A stretch of DNA of 31,093 bases from JBDRLU01 sp043812795 (GCA_043812795.1 JBDRLU010000056.1:1-31093), one strand, 5' to 3'. Positions 1-8,064 are shown, counted from the stretch's first letter. Notes: generated by a model from the letters alone, not told the origin. A program made the numbers and translations.

Positions 1-1
1 C

Positions 2-340
2 GTCGACAAAATCCTGATGCCGATCCTCAACGCCCTTTCCTTGCAACTACCCCCGTCCCAGAAAAGATATGTAGAGATGCTCCAGACTAACCTTGATGAA
101 ATAACATCGCATTTTATCAGTCAATTGTCCCTTTCTTATCATTCGATGACACCGACCGAAATCACCATTTGCAATATGATCCGGAATGGTATGCGCACGA
201 AAGAAATCGCTGAGATGCGCAATGTGTCCGAGGCAACAATCAACCGCCACAGGGAAAAGATCCGGCGTAAACTTAAACTCACTAACCAAGATGTCAATCT
301 AGCGAGCTTTCTGCAATCAAGTATACTGGAGGGAAAATAG
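2..340 (+). CDS. LuxR-type HTH regulator, C-terminal part (5' end outside window)
   Basis: The reading frame is open to the left edge, so this is the 3' end of a longer gene. The ATG at 17 is probably an internal codon. The last 60 residues form a LuxR/GerE helix-turn-helix (LTPTEI-like MTPTEI, then TKEIAEM, then SEATINRHREKIRRKL). The preceding segment (LMPILNAL, LDEITSHFISQL) resembles the linker of PAS-domain LuxR proteins, in which a sensory PAS module precedes the DNA-binding domain. I infer a PAS-HTH sensory transcription factor; ligand and targets cannot be read here. It is followed by a recombinase remnant, so the end of the window may be an accessory segment. Confidence 0.8.
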   Translation, partial: VDKILMPILNALSLQLPPSQKRYVEMLQTNLDEITSHFISQLSLSYHSMTPTEITICNMIRNGMRTKEIAEMRNVSEATINRHREKIRRKLKLTNQDVNLASFLQSSILEGK

Positions 341-586
341 AAACTTCTCATAATGTCACCTTCTGACGAAATGTATCATCGGTACGAGCTCAATATCTCG
401 CATGGCTATATCACTTCTCGTTCAGGTTCTTGGAGCCAGGCTGTATATGTTTTGAGAATATCACTGTCCCCATATGGCAACCGCCGTTGTTTTAACACGT
501 CGAGTGTTCTAGCAGAAGCGTCTGCGGATGCTCCCCTAGCTATAGTGAGGATTTCCTGAATCTCAAGCCTTAGTAGAATAGAGATG

Positions 587-606
587 TCGGACGCACCGGC
601 GTCCGA
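587..606. repeat. Perfect inverted repeat (8-bp arms, 4-nt loop)
   Basis: Arms TCGGACGC (587-594) and GCGTCCGA (599-606) flank the loop ACCG. There is no T-tract, so it is not a convincing terminator. It lies 15-20 bases before the point where recognisable recombinase sequence begins (about 624). It could mark a recombination or deletion boundary or be a decayed mobile-element end. The rest of 341-638 holds only a short ORF of unusual composition that I do not accept as a gene. Confidence 0.5.
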
Positions 607-638
607 AAAGCTTCCGAGAGTAATGTCCCTTCTGTCTA

Positions 639-1871
639 TTGGAGCAAAAATGGCAGATCGATGAAAAGGAAGCCGACTTAGTCAGGTATATCTACCATCT
701 TTATCTCAATGAAGGTCTGGGCACTATGAAGATTCCATTCCGCCTGAATGAAGAGGGTTATCGTACCCGCCAGGGAAATCCCTGGAACTTCGATCCCATC
801 CTCAACGTGTTGAAACACCCCGGCTATAAAGGACTTCATCCCAGGGGAATCAAGATGCCGGTTATTATTGATGAGGCTACCTGGGAGAGGGCCCAAGAGA
901 AGCGGATCAAGGCACGACATATCCGGCGAAACCCAAAGTACTGGCTCTTACAGGGCCGGTGTATTTGTGGCGAGTGCGGCCATACCCTGGCCTGCCAGCA
1001 GAGAGACCAGACCGAAAACCGGTATTACAGTTGTTCGGGGCGCTATATAGACTCTCACCTTGATGGAAGCCCAAGGTGCACACTCCCGCGGGTCAGGGCT
1101 GACTATCTGGAAAAAGCTGTATGGAGACGGCTTAAGGAAGTGCTGAGTGATAGCGAAGTCCTCAAAAATAGCCTGAGAAATAACCTGGCTGAGCTTAAAC
1201 AACGGAGAACTTACCTGGATAGCGGAACTTCTTTCGTCGATAAGGAGCTAACTACAGTAAGCGCCAAAAAGGAGAGACTGGGGCTGGCCTACACCGATGG
1301 TGCCATACCCAAAGATGTGTACGAGAAGAAACTGCATATACTAGCGAAAAAAGAGGGCGAACTTCTCAAGTCGAGAAGTAACCTCAGCCCGGAACTCAGA
1401 ATGGAGCTGGATGAAGTTGAACGTTCGATAGACTCTCTGGAGAAAGCACTGGATGGTAAATCGGGTAGGATACTGCTTACTGAGATCGGGATATGGATGG
1501 AGAAGATCCCGGAAGGAGCCTTCGCCCAATTTTACCAGCCGATTGGTAACGGTTTTGATTCGATAACGGTGGGCGCCTGGGATGAGCCGGCGATGGTAAG
1601 GTTGGAGAATTTCTTCCGTCTGGGCTATAATGGCCCTCTGGTTGAGATGGTAGAAGAAAACAAGGTTTCCGCTCCGAGACAGGTGCCCCGGGAACTGGTG
1701 TGGCAGACTCTTCGTGGTTTCCTAGATACTCTCCGTATAAAAGTATACATCTTCCGGGACCGGGCAGAAATCAGGGGACTGATTCCTCCCGAAGTACTGG
1801 AAATTCCTCGTGATACGGAGCGTTCCAGGAGAGGGGCGATTACCTGTTCCGCAAGGGGACAAAGGGGATAG
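639..1871 (+). pseudogene. Large serine recombinase lacking its catalytic domain
   Basis: The 410-residue frame matches the C-terminal two thirds of large serine recombinases. Residues about 5-95 are the Recombinase domain (EADLVRYIYHLYLNEGLGTMK, then YKG). A zinc ribbon follows (Cys110, Cys113, Cys132, Cys147; CGECGH and YYSCSGR), then a charged coiled-coil region at about 180-280. The N-terminal resolvase domain with the catalytic serine, normally about 140 residues, is absent. An in-frame stop lies at 621-623, and only about 280 bases separate this gene from the upstream LuxR gene, with no resolvase motif in them. The TTG at 639 is only the first possible start after that stop. I infer a truncated, probably inactive remnant of an integrated element. 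Automated pipelines would probably call it an intact recombinase-family protein. Confidence 0.75.
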
Positions 1872-1944
1872 GGTGCTATCTTACACAAAGAGACTTTCAC
1901 AAAGAAAAAGGTGAATTGACTATAGCTGGAATGCATGGATAACG

Positions 1945-3201
1945 ATGCCTAACTATTATCTCTGGACTATTGGCTGTCAGATGAACAAAGCCGAATCAGA
2001 ACGGCTGGGCAGTCTCTTCGAAGAGCAAGGCTATACGGCCACGGCTACGGCGGAGCAGGCCGACATTATTGTGCTTAATAGCTGCGTGGTGCGAGAGAGT
2101 GCGGAAAACCGGGCTATCAATAAAATCCATGTCCTCAAAAAACTCAAGAAGCAGCGTCCTGAGCTTCTCCTGGCGGTAACCGGCTGCCTGGTGGACTCCG
2201 ATACCACATCATTGAAAAAGACTTTTCCCCATATCGACTACTTTTTCAAGCCCGGCAGCCCGCCACCCTGGCTGTTTGATAAACATGAAACAGCTTTACC
2301 CCAACACCCTGCACCCAGTGTCTATCTGCCGATTATGCAGGGGTGCGACAATTTCTGCTCTTACTGCATCGTGCCCTACCGCCGCGGCCGGGAAAGAAGC
2401 CGCCCGGTACAGGAAATAGTTTGCGAAGCCAGTGAGTTAGTCCGTCGCGGGACGAAAGAAATTGTCCTGCTCGGGCAGAATGTGGACTCCTACGGCCACG
2501 ACCTGCCGGATAAACCCGATTTGGCCGACCTGCTTATCGAACTGAATTCAATCGACGGTCTGGCCCGACTGCGCTTTCTGACCAACCACCCTAAAGACAT
2601 GAGCCCTAAACTCATTGCCGCCGTGGCCTCTCTGGATAAAGTCTGTGAACACATTACTTTACCGGTACAGGCCGGCAGCAACGAAATTCTGCGGGTCATG
2701 CGGCGGGGCTATACCGTCGAACATTTCCGGCAACTTGTCGCCGCCATACGCAACAAAATACCGGAGGTAGCCCTCAGTACGGATGTTATCGTCGGCTTTC
2801 CTTCGGAAAGTGAGGAACAATTCCAGCAGACGGTAAACCTACTCGCCGAGCTAAAGTTCGATACCGTCCACGTGGCTGCCTATTCCCCCCGAGCCGGTAC
2901 TATCGCCGCCCGCGAGCATGAGGACAATGTCCCGGCCATAGAGAAAAAGAGACGGCTGACCCTTATCGAGCAACTCCAGGAGGGTATTGTTACTGGAATC
3001 AACGCTCAACTGCGGGATAAGACCATCGAAGTTCTGGTCGAGGGCAGGAGTGGGGGTAAGTGGCAGGGCCGCACCAGAAGTGATAAACTGGTTTTCGCTA
3101 CTGATGGGGGCGACTGGCTGGGGCAGCTGGTACCGGTGAGCATTGAAAAGACAAGCCCCTGGTCGCTACAGGGTAAGATTAGACTGGGTGGCAAGCATTA
3201 A
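1945..3201 (+). CDS. miaB: tRNA-2-methylthio-N6-dimethylallyladenosine synthase (MiaB)
   Basis: A radical-SAM methylthiotransferase that adds the 2-methylthio group to i6A37 of tRNAs reading codons that start with U. The N-terminal UPF0004 domain has its three cluster cysteines at 11, 47 and 81. The radical-SAM motif CDNFCSYC gives Cys134, Cys138 and Cys141. A C-terminal TRAM-like RNA-binding segment starts near residue 355. At 418 residues it is slightly shorter than typical MiaB (430-450). The family also contains MtaB and RimO. The order of motifs and the phrase GQNVDSYG favour MiaB. The ATG fits the conserved start of the family (YYLWTIGCQMN). It begins a + strand group with yajC 15 bases downstream. 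Confidence 0.9.
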   Translation: MPNYYLWTIGCQMNKAESERLGSLFEEQGYTATATAEQADIIVLNSCVVRESAENRAINKIHVLKKLKKQRPELLLAVTGCLVDSDTTSLKKTFPHIDYFFKPGSPPPWLFDKHETALPQHPAPSVYLPIMQGCDNFCSYCIVPYRRGRERSRPVQEIVCEASELVRRGTKEIVLLGQNVDSYGHDLPDKPDLADLLIELNSIDGLARLRFLTNHPKDMSPKLIAAVASLDKVCEHITLPVQAGSNEILRVMRRGYTVEHFRQLVAAIRNKIPEVALSTDVIVGFPSESEEQFQQTVNLLAELKFDTVHVAAYSPRAGTIAAREHEDNVPAIEKKRRLTLIEQLQEGIVTGINAQLRDKTIEVLVEGRSGGKWQGRTRSDKLVFATDGGDWLGQLVPVSIEKTSPWSLQGKIRLGGKH

Positions 3202-3216
3202 AAGAGGAGGAGCAAG

Positions 3217-3489
3217 ATGCAACTGACTGGTATATGGCCTTTGCTGCTTATTTTATTAGTCCTTTTCGGCACGTTCTATTTCTTCATGGTACGGCCGCTA
3301 CGCCAGCGCGAAAAGAAACACGATGAAATGGTCGAAACCCTCCAGATTGGAGACCAGGTTATTACCGCCGGCGGCATCTATGGCGAAGTGGCAAGCATCG
3401 ATGCAACCACCGTGGTCATCAAGCTGGAATCAGGGGCGACCATGCGCGTCATCAAGGGCGGTGTCGCCTCCAGGCGCGAGGACCAGTAA
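3217..3489 (+). CDS. yajC: Preprotein translocase accessory subunit YajC
   Basis: A 90-residue protein with one N-terminal membrane helix (residues about 6-25), then the YajC signature FFMVRPLRQREKKH and a small cytoplasmic beta domain (LQIGDQVITAGGIYGEV). YajC associates with SecDF-YidC at the Sec translocon. A strong ribosome binding site (AGAGGAGGAG) lies in the 15-base gap after miaB. nadC starts 3 bases after its stop, so the three genes are probably cotranscribed. No secD or secF follows, unlike the arrangement in many genomes. Confidence 0.9.
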   Translation: MQLTGIWPLLLILLVLFGTFYFFMVRPLRQREKKHDEMVETLQIGDQVITAGGIYGEVASIDATTVVIKLESGATMRVIKGGVASRREDQ

Positions 3490-3492
3490 ACA

Positions 3493-4380
3493 ATGTTCGA
3501 GACGGAACTAATCCCGCTGCCCGAAGAAGAACTGAATAACATCGTCGACCTCGCCCTGAAAGAGGACCTGAGTCACGGCGACATCACCAGCGATATCCTG
3601 ATACCCCAAGAACTCGAAGGGAAAGCCGTCCTCATGGTCAAGGCGAGGGGAGTACTGGCCGGCAATGAAGTCGCCAGTAAGGTATTCCGCCGCTTCGACC
3701 CCACGCTTAAATACGAACTGCTGGTAAAAGACGGGGCTAAGCTTAAACCCGGGGATATCATCGCGACTATCTCCGGTAAAATAATCAGCATCGTCAAAGC
3801 CGAGCGGGTGGCGGTTAATTTCCTCCAGAAGCTGAGCGGTATTGCTTCAGCGACGGCGCAATACGTTGCCAGAACGCGCGGCTTTTCGGTCAAAGTGACG
3901 GACATGCGCAAGACGACCCCCGGTCTCCGCGTCCTCGAAAAGTATGCTGTGCGGATGGGTGGCGGGTATAGTCATCGTGTCGATTTGGGCGACGGCGTCT
4001 TGATAAAAGACAACCACCTGGTGGCGCTGCGTGCCCTGGGCATGGACCTTAAAGAAATTGTCACCAAAGCTAAAGAAAAAACACCTTCAGGCTTAAAAGT
4101 GGAGGTTGAGGTCACGACCGTGCGGGAAGCTATCGAGGCAGCGGAAGCCGGGGCAGACATTATTATGCTGGACAATATGAGCCTGGAGGACATGCGCCGG
4201 GCGGTCGATTCACTCAAAGGTAAGGTTATTTTCGAAGCTTCCGGCGGTATTAACCTGGGCACCGTACGCCAGGTAGCCATGACCGGAGTCGATATCATCT
4301 CCGTCGGTGCTCTCACTCATTCCGTTAAAGCCCTCGATATCAGCCTCGAGCTTGAACCGCCGGCTTTGAAACTACTCTAG
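3493..4380 (+). CDS. nadC: Nicotinate-nucleotide pyrophosphorylase (quinolinate phosphoribosyltransferase)
   Basis: Converts quinolinate and PRPP to nicotinate mononucleotide, CO2 and pyrophosphate, in de novo NAD synthesis. Family motifs seen: HGDITSD (28-34), the LQKLSGIA helix (111-118), RKTTPGLR (139-146), KDNHL, EVEV (204-207), IMLDNM, the phosphate-binding loop SGGI (250-253) and VGALTHS. Length 295 is normal. It starts 3 bases after the yajC stop, which suggests translational coupling. No nadA or nadB is in the window. It converges on cbiO with only 17 bases between the stops. Confidence 0.93.
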   Translation: MFETELIPLPEEELNNIVDLALKEDLSHGDITSDILIPQELEGKAVLMVKARGVLAGNEVASKVFRRFDPTLKYELLVKDGAKLKPGDIIATISGKIISIVKAERVAVNFLQKLSGIASATAQYVARTRGFSVKVTDMRKTTPGLRVLEKYAVRMGGGYSHRVDLGDGVLIKDNHLVALRALGMDLKEIVTKAKEKTPSGLKVEVEVTTVREAIEAAEAGADIIMLDNMSLEDMRRAVDSLKGKVIFEASGGINLGTVRQVAMTGVDIISVGALTHSVKALDISLELEPPALKLL

Positions 4381-4397
4381 GGGCTAAGGCGCCTGCA

Positions 4398-5138
4398 TCA
4401 GCCCGTCGTCCCTTCCATGACCTCTCGGACTGGGGCTAACCCGTGGGCTCGCAGCAGCGGTTTGTCGGCCAGAATAGATTCCGTAGCATCATCAGCAATT
4501 ATTCGCCCGCCGTCCAGAATAATCGTCCGCGAGCAGAGCGCTTGCACCAGCTCCAGGTCATGGGTGGCGATAATTTTGGTTGCCGGGAGCTTACGTAACA
4601 ACTCGATAAGAGACCACTTGCTGCGCGGGTCAAGATTACTCGTCGGCTCATCAATACCCAGAATCTCGGGGGACATCGCCAGAACGGTCGCCATGGCGAC
4701 GCGCTTCTTTTCACCGATACTGAGGTGATGGGACGAGCGCTTCTCGAAACCCGTCAGCCCGACCGACTCCAGAGCGCGGGCTACCGCTTGTCTGACTTCA
4801 GCCTCGTCGTAGCCCAGGTTAATCGGCCCAAAAGCAACATCGTCAAAAACAGTCGGCGAAAAGAGCTGGTCATCCGGATTTTGAAAGACCAGCCCCACCT
4901 TACTCCGCACCCAGCGCAGGTTTTTATCGGCCACCGGCTGGCCGAATATTTTTACCACTCCATCGGTACGCAGGATGCCATTCAGGTGCAGTAACAGCGT
5001 TGATTTACCGGCACCATTGGGCCCGATAAGCGCTACTGTTTCTCCCTGATAGATGGTCAGGTTGACCCTGGTCAGGGCACCCTGGCCATCAGGATAATTA
5101 AATGAGAGACCATCAATCCGGACGACTTCTTCTACCAT
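4398..5138 (-). CDS. cbiO: Cobalt/nickel ECF transporter ATPase (CbiO-like)
   Basis: The ATP-hydrolysing subunit of a metal energy-coupling-factor importer. It has Walker A GPNGAGKST (39-47), Q-loop Gln86 (FQNPDDQLF), signature LSIGEKKR (139-146), Walker B with Asp163 and Glu164 (GIDEPTSNLD), and the H-loop ATHDLE. Length 246 is shorter than usual CbiO/EcfA (270-290), and I see no extra C-terminal domain. It is the last gene of the cbiM-PDGLE-cbiQ-cbiO run, 11 bases after cbiQ, with GGAG in the gap. Metal choice between cobalt and nickel cannot be decided from this subunit. Confidence 0.9.
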   Translation of the reverse strand: MVEEVVRIDGLSFNYPDGQGALTRVNLTIYQGETVALIGPNGAGKSTLLLHLNGILRTDGVVKIFGQPVADKNLRWVRSKVGLVFQNPDDQLFSPTVFDDVAFGPINLGYDEAEVRQAVARALESVGLTGFEKRSSHHLSIGEKKRVAMATVLAMSPEILGIDEPTSNLDPRSKWSLIELLRKLPATKIIATHDLELVQALCSRTIILDGGRIIADDATESILADKPLLRAHGLAPVREVMEGTTG

Positions 5139-5149
5139 CGTTCTCCGTA

Positions 5150-5929
5150 CTAAATCAGCAGGAAATAGGCGACACCGGCCATAATAACAACCAGACCAAG
5201 ACCGGTACCATAATACACATCGGCCTTCTGGAAGTGCAGGTGGTCGAGGGTACGGCTCTGCCCGGTGAAACCACGGGCTACCATCGCGGCATAGACCCGC
5301 TCGGCGCGCTCGTAGCTACGGATAAAAAGCGTGCCAATCATATTACCGATGGTACGAATCTGCCACCAACGCCCGCGGCCGAAATTACGGCTATCGCGCG
5401 CCTGCTTCATCCGCATTACCTCGTCCGTCAGGACAAATAGGTATCGGTACATAAAGGACAGAATCATGACCATCACCCGAGGCATGCGGAGTTGCTCCAG
5501 AGCATGAAGCAAGTGAGGCAGCTTCGTCGTCGCTGTCAATAAAATTAAACTTAGAATAGAAAGCCAGGCTTTGGCCATGATATTAGCCAGGACATAGAGG
5601 CCATTGTAAGTGATAGAAAGCTGCCAGAGCCAGATATTGTAGCTCCCCGCCACTTCCCCTTCCTTGAAGAAGGGAATGAAGATGGCTATCACCAGCACGA
5701 AAGGCACGATGACAAGCGAACGCCGGAAAATGTAGCCGGGCGGCACTCTGGAAAACAAGACCAGGGTAATGATGAGTGCCAGGTATAAGACGAAAACCAG
5801 CCATCCATTCGGCGGCGTCAGCACTACCCCCAGAATAAAGAACAGGGTAGTCAGTAGCTTGGTGCGCGGGTCAAGCCGGTGAATAAAGCTATCCCGGTCG
5901 CTGTACCGGTCAAGGAAGCTATGCTTCAC
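5150..5929 (-). CDS. cbiQ: Cobalt/nickel ECF transporter transmembrane subunit (CbiQ-like)
   Basis: The transmembrane coupling subunit of the metal ECF importer. It opens with the CbiQ-type HRLDPRTKLL, has several hydrophobic helices, and contains two coupling segments (ARDSRNFGR and AMVARGF) that contact the ATPase. I choose the GTG at 5929. It overlaps the stop of the upstream PDGLE gene as GTGA, and a GAAGGTGA ribosome binding site lies just before it. An ATG at 5965 would need a 40-base overlap. With this start the protein is 259 residues. Confidence 0.88.
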   Translation of the reverse strand: MKHSFLDRYSDRDSFIHRLDPRTKLLTTLFFILGVVLTPPNGWLVFVLYLALIITLVLFSRVPPGYIFRRSLVIVPFVLVIAIFIPFFKEGEVAGSYNIWLWQLSITYNGLYVLANIMAKAWLSILSLILLTATTKLPHLLHALEQLRMPRVMVMILSFMYRYLFVLTDEVMRMKQARDSRNFGRGRWWQIRTIGNMIGTLFIRSYERAERVYAAMVARGFTGQSRTLDHLHFQKADVYYGTGLGLVVIMAGVAYFLLI

Positions 5930-6219
5930 TGACTCACCTTCTTTTGCTTCGACACAAGAACCCACGCCAGGCCGTAGGCCAGCCCGAACAAAATGAGCGT
6001 ACCGAGCAGGCTGGCCAGTATGGTCGCTACCGCCTCGTTATGTATGCCCGGAAAGACATAATCGGCCATAACCTGAAAAGGTGTCTCGCCGCTCAAACCG
6101 ATGAACCCTTTGTTCTCAGCTACCCGCTCCAGCCCGTCAGGTGCCGATGATGCCAGGGGGGATAAGCCGGCTAATGCCAGAGCGGTCAGCAGACTGATGA
6201 GCCACCACTTTGATTTCAT
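5926..6219 (-). CDS. PDGLE-domain protein, CbiN-like small subunit of the metal transporter
   Basis: A 97-residue membrane protein with an N-terminal signal or anchor helix (MKSKWWLISLLTALALAG), the diagnostic SAPDGLERVAE motif (residues about 25-35) and a second helix near residues 65-90. PDGLE proteins take the place of CbiN in many cobalt/nickel ECF systems, either as separate genes or fused to CbiM. Here the gene lies between cbiM (15 bases upstream) and cbiQ (4-base overlap), matching that role. A GAGGAGGG ribosome binding site precedes the ATG. It is not CbiN itself by sequence. Confidence 0.88.
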   Translation of the reverse strand: MKSKWWLISLLTALALAGLSPLASSAPDGLERVAENKGFIGLSGETPFQVMADYVFPGIHNEAVATILASLLGTLILFGLAYGLAWVLVSKQKKVSQ

Positions 6220-6234
6220 TCTTTGCCCTCCTCG

Positions 6235-6873
6235 CTAAATCCGTTGTAGCTGGAGCAGGTCAGCCCGGGTAGCCAGCACTAAACTCAGCACGGCGCCGGT
6301 AATCAAACCTTCCCCGATACCGATTAAAACATGAACGCCAGCCATCGCCGGCAGCACCACCTGCATTGGCGATGTTCCGGAGAGGGCCAGTTCAATGGCA
6401 CAGGCAACTGAGGCTAAAACTACAGAAGCCCAGGCCCCGGCAAAGCCACTCACGAGCATACCCCTCCGGCTGCTGCCAAGAAACAAAGTTAAAAAGCGAT
6501 AAACATAGTAGCCGCTGAAACTGGCCACAATACCCATATTGAAGATGTTGGCACCGAGAGCCAGCAAGCCGCCATCCTGGAAGATAAGGGACTGAGCGAT
6601 AAGTACGCAGCTCATGATGAGTAGAGACGCCCATGGCCCGAGTAAGATAGCCGCCAGGGCGGCGCCGAGAAAATGTCCGGATGTACCGCCAGCTACAGGA
6701 AAATTCAGCATCTGGGCGGCGAAAATGAAAGCGGCCAGCACACCCATGAGCGGCACCTGCTTCTCGCCCAGCTTCTTATTCGTTACTCTCACCGCCGTAC
6801 CAATGCCGCCGGCCGATACAGCGTAGGTCGTCGCTACCGTAGCGACATTAAGAAAACCGTCCGGGATATGCAT
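6235..6873 (-). CDS. cbiM: Cobalt/nickel ECF transporter substrate-binding membrane protein (CbiM/NikM-like)
   Basis: The S component that binds the metal ion. The start at 6873 gives the family's N-terminus MHIPDGFLN, whose His2 is a metal ligand in CbiM/NikM. A perfect AAAGGAGGT ribosome binding site precedes it, so the longer frame to 6957 is rejected. The second conserved histidine is His67 (TSGHFLG). Several transmembrane helices are visible over 212 residues. It is the first gene of the transporter operon. A TTGCA-N6-TGCAA palindrome sits about 30 bases upstream of the start, so it is probably repressed by the neighbouring Fur-family protein. Confidence 0.92.
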   Translation of the reverse strand: MHIPDGFLNVATVATTYAVSAGGIGTAVRVTNKKLGEKQVPLMGVLAAFIFAAQMLNFPVAGGTSGHFLGAALAAILLGPWASLLIMSCVLIAQSLIFQDGGLLALGANIFNMGIVASFSGYYVYRFLTLFLGSSRRGMLVSGFAGAWASVVLASVACAIELALSGTSPMQVVLPAMAGVHVLIGIGEGLITGAVLSLVLATRADLLQLQRI

Positions 6874-6901
6874 AATAAACCTCCTTTCGCAATTCGATGC
6901 A

Positions 6902-6919
6902 GTTGCAATCATATGCAAC
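6902..6919. promoter_or_regulatory. Putative Fur-family operator upstream of cbiM
   Basis: Inverted repeat GTTGCA (6902-6907), spacer ATCATA, TGCAAC (6914-6919). The core TTGCA-N6-TGCAA is the same as in the site upstream of the fur-like gene at 7390-7405. On the minus strand the spacer reads TATGAT and could be the -10 box of the cbiM promoter, in which case binding would block RNA polymerase. Nickel regulators of the Fur family (Nur) are known to use TTGCAA-type palindromes. That similarity suggests, but does not prove, nickel or cobalt control. Confidence 0.6.
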
Positions 6920-6935
6920 AAAAGAGCAAAAAATT

Positions 6936-7358
6936 TTACCTCTTGCACTTCACACAATGACCCCGGAGAGCCAGATGGCGAAGGTCAGCGACGAAATTAT
7001 ATTCCTGAAGCAAGGCATTCTTGAGGGGTACCAGCAGGGACTCGTCAAGATCAACCGTGGCCCCGCACTCCTGGCAGACCAGGTGGTGGTGATGCCCTTT
7101 CGCCGCCGGATGGTACCTGACCCGCCCCTCCCCCAGGTCGGTCTCGGTAACCAGACCCAACCGCGTCAGTAGCTCCAGAGTACGATAAACGGTCGAAATG
7201 TTGACGTTAGGGTATTTCGTCACAATCTGAGCATGGATTTCTTCGGCACTGATATGATTATCGCTGTTCTCGATGAGAGATAGTATCATCAACCGCTGTG
7301 GCGTCAGGCGATACCCCTGCTCAGTCAACTTACTGGCAATATCCTGATGTTCTTCCAT
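6936..7358 (-). CDS. Fur-family metal-dependent transcriptional repressor
   Basis: A 140-residue Fur-family protein. The winged helix has GYRLTPQRLMIL (16-26) and the recognition helix NISTVYRTLELL (53-64). The metal region has a histidine run GHHHH (88-92), then CQEC (Cys95, Cys98) and a C-terminal CVKC (Cys135, Cys138), a structural zinc site of the CxxC...CxxC kind. It lies directly upstream of cbiM in the same direction. Its promoter and that of cbiM carry the same palindrome, so I infer an autoregulated controller of the metal importer. It could be Nur-like (nickel), Zur-like (zinc) or cobalt-responsive. Confidence 0.9.
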   Translation of the reverse strand: MEEHQDIASKLTEQGYRLTPQRLMILSLIENSDNHISAEEIHAQIVTKYPNVNISTVYRTLELLTRLGLVTETDLGEGRVRYHPAAKGHHHHLVCQECGATVDLDESLLVPLKNALLQEYNFVADLRHLALRGHCVKCKR

Positions 7359-7366
7359 CGGACCTT

Positions 7367-7395
7367 ATTATAAAATAAAAGAAGACAAATTGCAA
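7367..7395 (-). promoter_or_regulatory. Promoter of the Fur-family gene
   Basis: On the minus strand: -35 TTGCAA (7390-7395), 17-base spacer, perfect -10 TATAAT (7367-7372), and the ATG at 7358. The very short leader leaves little room for a ribosome binding site. The -35 box lies inside the palindromic operator at 7388-7407, which would make binding directly repressive. Confidence 0.65.
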
Positions 7396-7407
7396 GCTGT
7401 TGCAATT
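7388..7407. promoter_or_regulatory. Putative Fur-family operator (autoregulatory)
   Basis: Perfect palindrome AATTGCAA (7388-7395), GCTG, TTGCAATT (7400-7407), overlapping the -35 of the regulator's promoter. An adjacent palindrome TGCAATTGCA (7401-7410) shares half of it, so two dimers might bind. The core TTGCA-N6-TGCAA matches the cbiM site. Confidence 0.65.
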
Positions 7408-7429
7408 GCATCTATTTGCCACAAGGAAT

Positions 7430-7888
7430 TTACCCGGTCTCTGACTTCTCCCGGCTGTCCAGCATAACGGTGACCGGGCCGTCATTATGGATTTCCACCT
7501 GCATGTACTGTTGGAAGCGGCCGGTCTCCACCTTCAGGCCACTCGCCCGTGCCTCGGTGACGAATTGTTCGAACAAGGCCTCCGCCTCAGCCGGTGGCGC
7601 GGCGTCAGTGAAACTGGGACGGCGCCCCTTTCGGGCATCAGCCAGCAGGGTAAACTGGCTTACGATTAGAAGCTCGCCCTTGATATCCATCACGGAAAGG
7701 TTAAACTTGCCCGCTGCGTCGGCAAAGATGCGCAGGCCAACAGTCTTCTGTACCAGATATTGGGCATCTTTTTCCCCGTCCCCATTAGCCACCCCGACAA
7801 ACACCACCAGACCCGGGCCTATTTTACCCACGACCTGGCCGCTGATGCTTACCGAAGCTGCGGTCACTCTCTGGAGCAATACTTTCAC
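7430..7888 (-). CDS. dtd: D-aminoacyl-tRNA deacylase (Dtd)
   Basis: Removes D-amino acids (and glycine mischarged on tRNA-Ala) from tRNAs. The 152-residue length and both active-site motifs fit: SQFTLLAD (conserved Ser-Gln-x-Thr) and the C-terminal NDGPVTVML, the cross-subunit Gly-Pro element. The start is GTG at 7888, giving MKVLLQRV, which is the canonical N-terminus of the family. A GGAGGG lies 8 bases before it. It is transcribed in the same direction as the Fur-family gene, but the latter has its own promoter 70 bases downstream. Confidence 0.93.
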   Translation of the reverse strand: MKVLLQRVTAASVSISGQVVGKIGPGLVVFVGVANGDGEKDAQYLVQKTVGLRIFADAAGKFNLSVMDIKGELLIVSQFTLLADARKGRRPSFTDAAPPAEAEALFEQFVTEARASGLKVETGRFQQYMQVEIHNDGPVTVMLDSREKSETG

Positions 7889-8004
7889 AGCCGACTCCCT
7901 CCTTCCCGAGCTTTATGCGTTGATTTTACCGCAATAACCTCCCTCGGACAATTCACCACTTTGGTTCTATTTGGTTGGGGGTAGTAGCCCGATGGAGTTG
8001 CTAG

Positions 8005-8033
8005 AAGAGGGCTTTGCCCTCTTATTTTATTTT
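8005..8033 (+). terminator. Rho-independent terminator-like hairpin without an obvious gene
   Basis: Stem AAGAGGGC (8005-8012), loop TTT, GCCCTCTT (8016-8023), followed by ATTTTATTTT. It has the form of a strong intrinsic terminator for + strand transcription. However, no + strand gene ends nearby, and dtd starts in the opposite direction at 7888. It may insulate dtd from antisense transcription, terminate an unseen small RNA, or derive from the dispersed hairpin repeats. Confidence 0.5.
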
Positions 8034-8064
8034 CCCCTCTCCTGTTAGGAGCCTTGCCTCAAAA

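Noticed and set aside
353..559. 68-residue ORF after the LuxR gene
   Set aside because: No ribosome binding site and no recognisable motif; probably chance ORF in a degenerate region.
6874..6935. Cobalamin riboswitch before cbiM
   Set aside because: The leader is only about 30-60 bases and has no B12-box; the palindromic operator explains the region better.
7416..7937. 173-residue + strand ORF
   Set aside because: Antisense shadow of dtd, which has clear family motifs.
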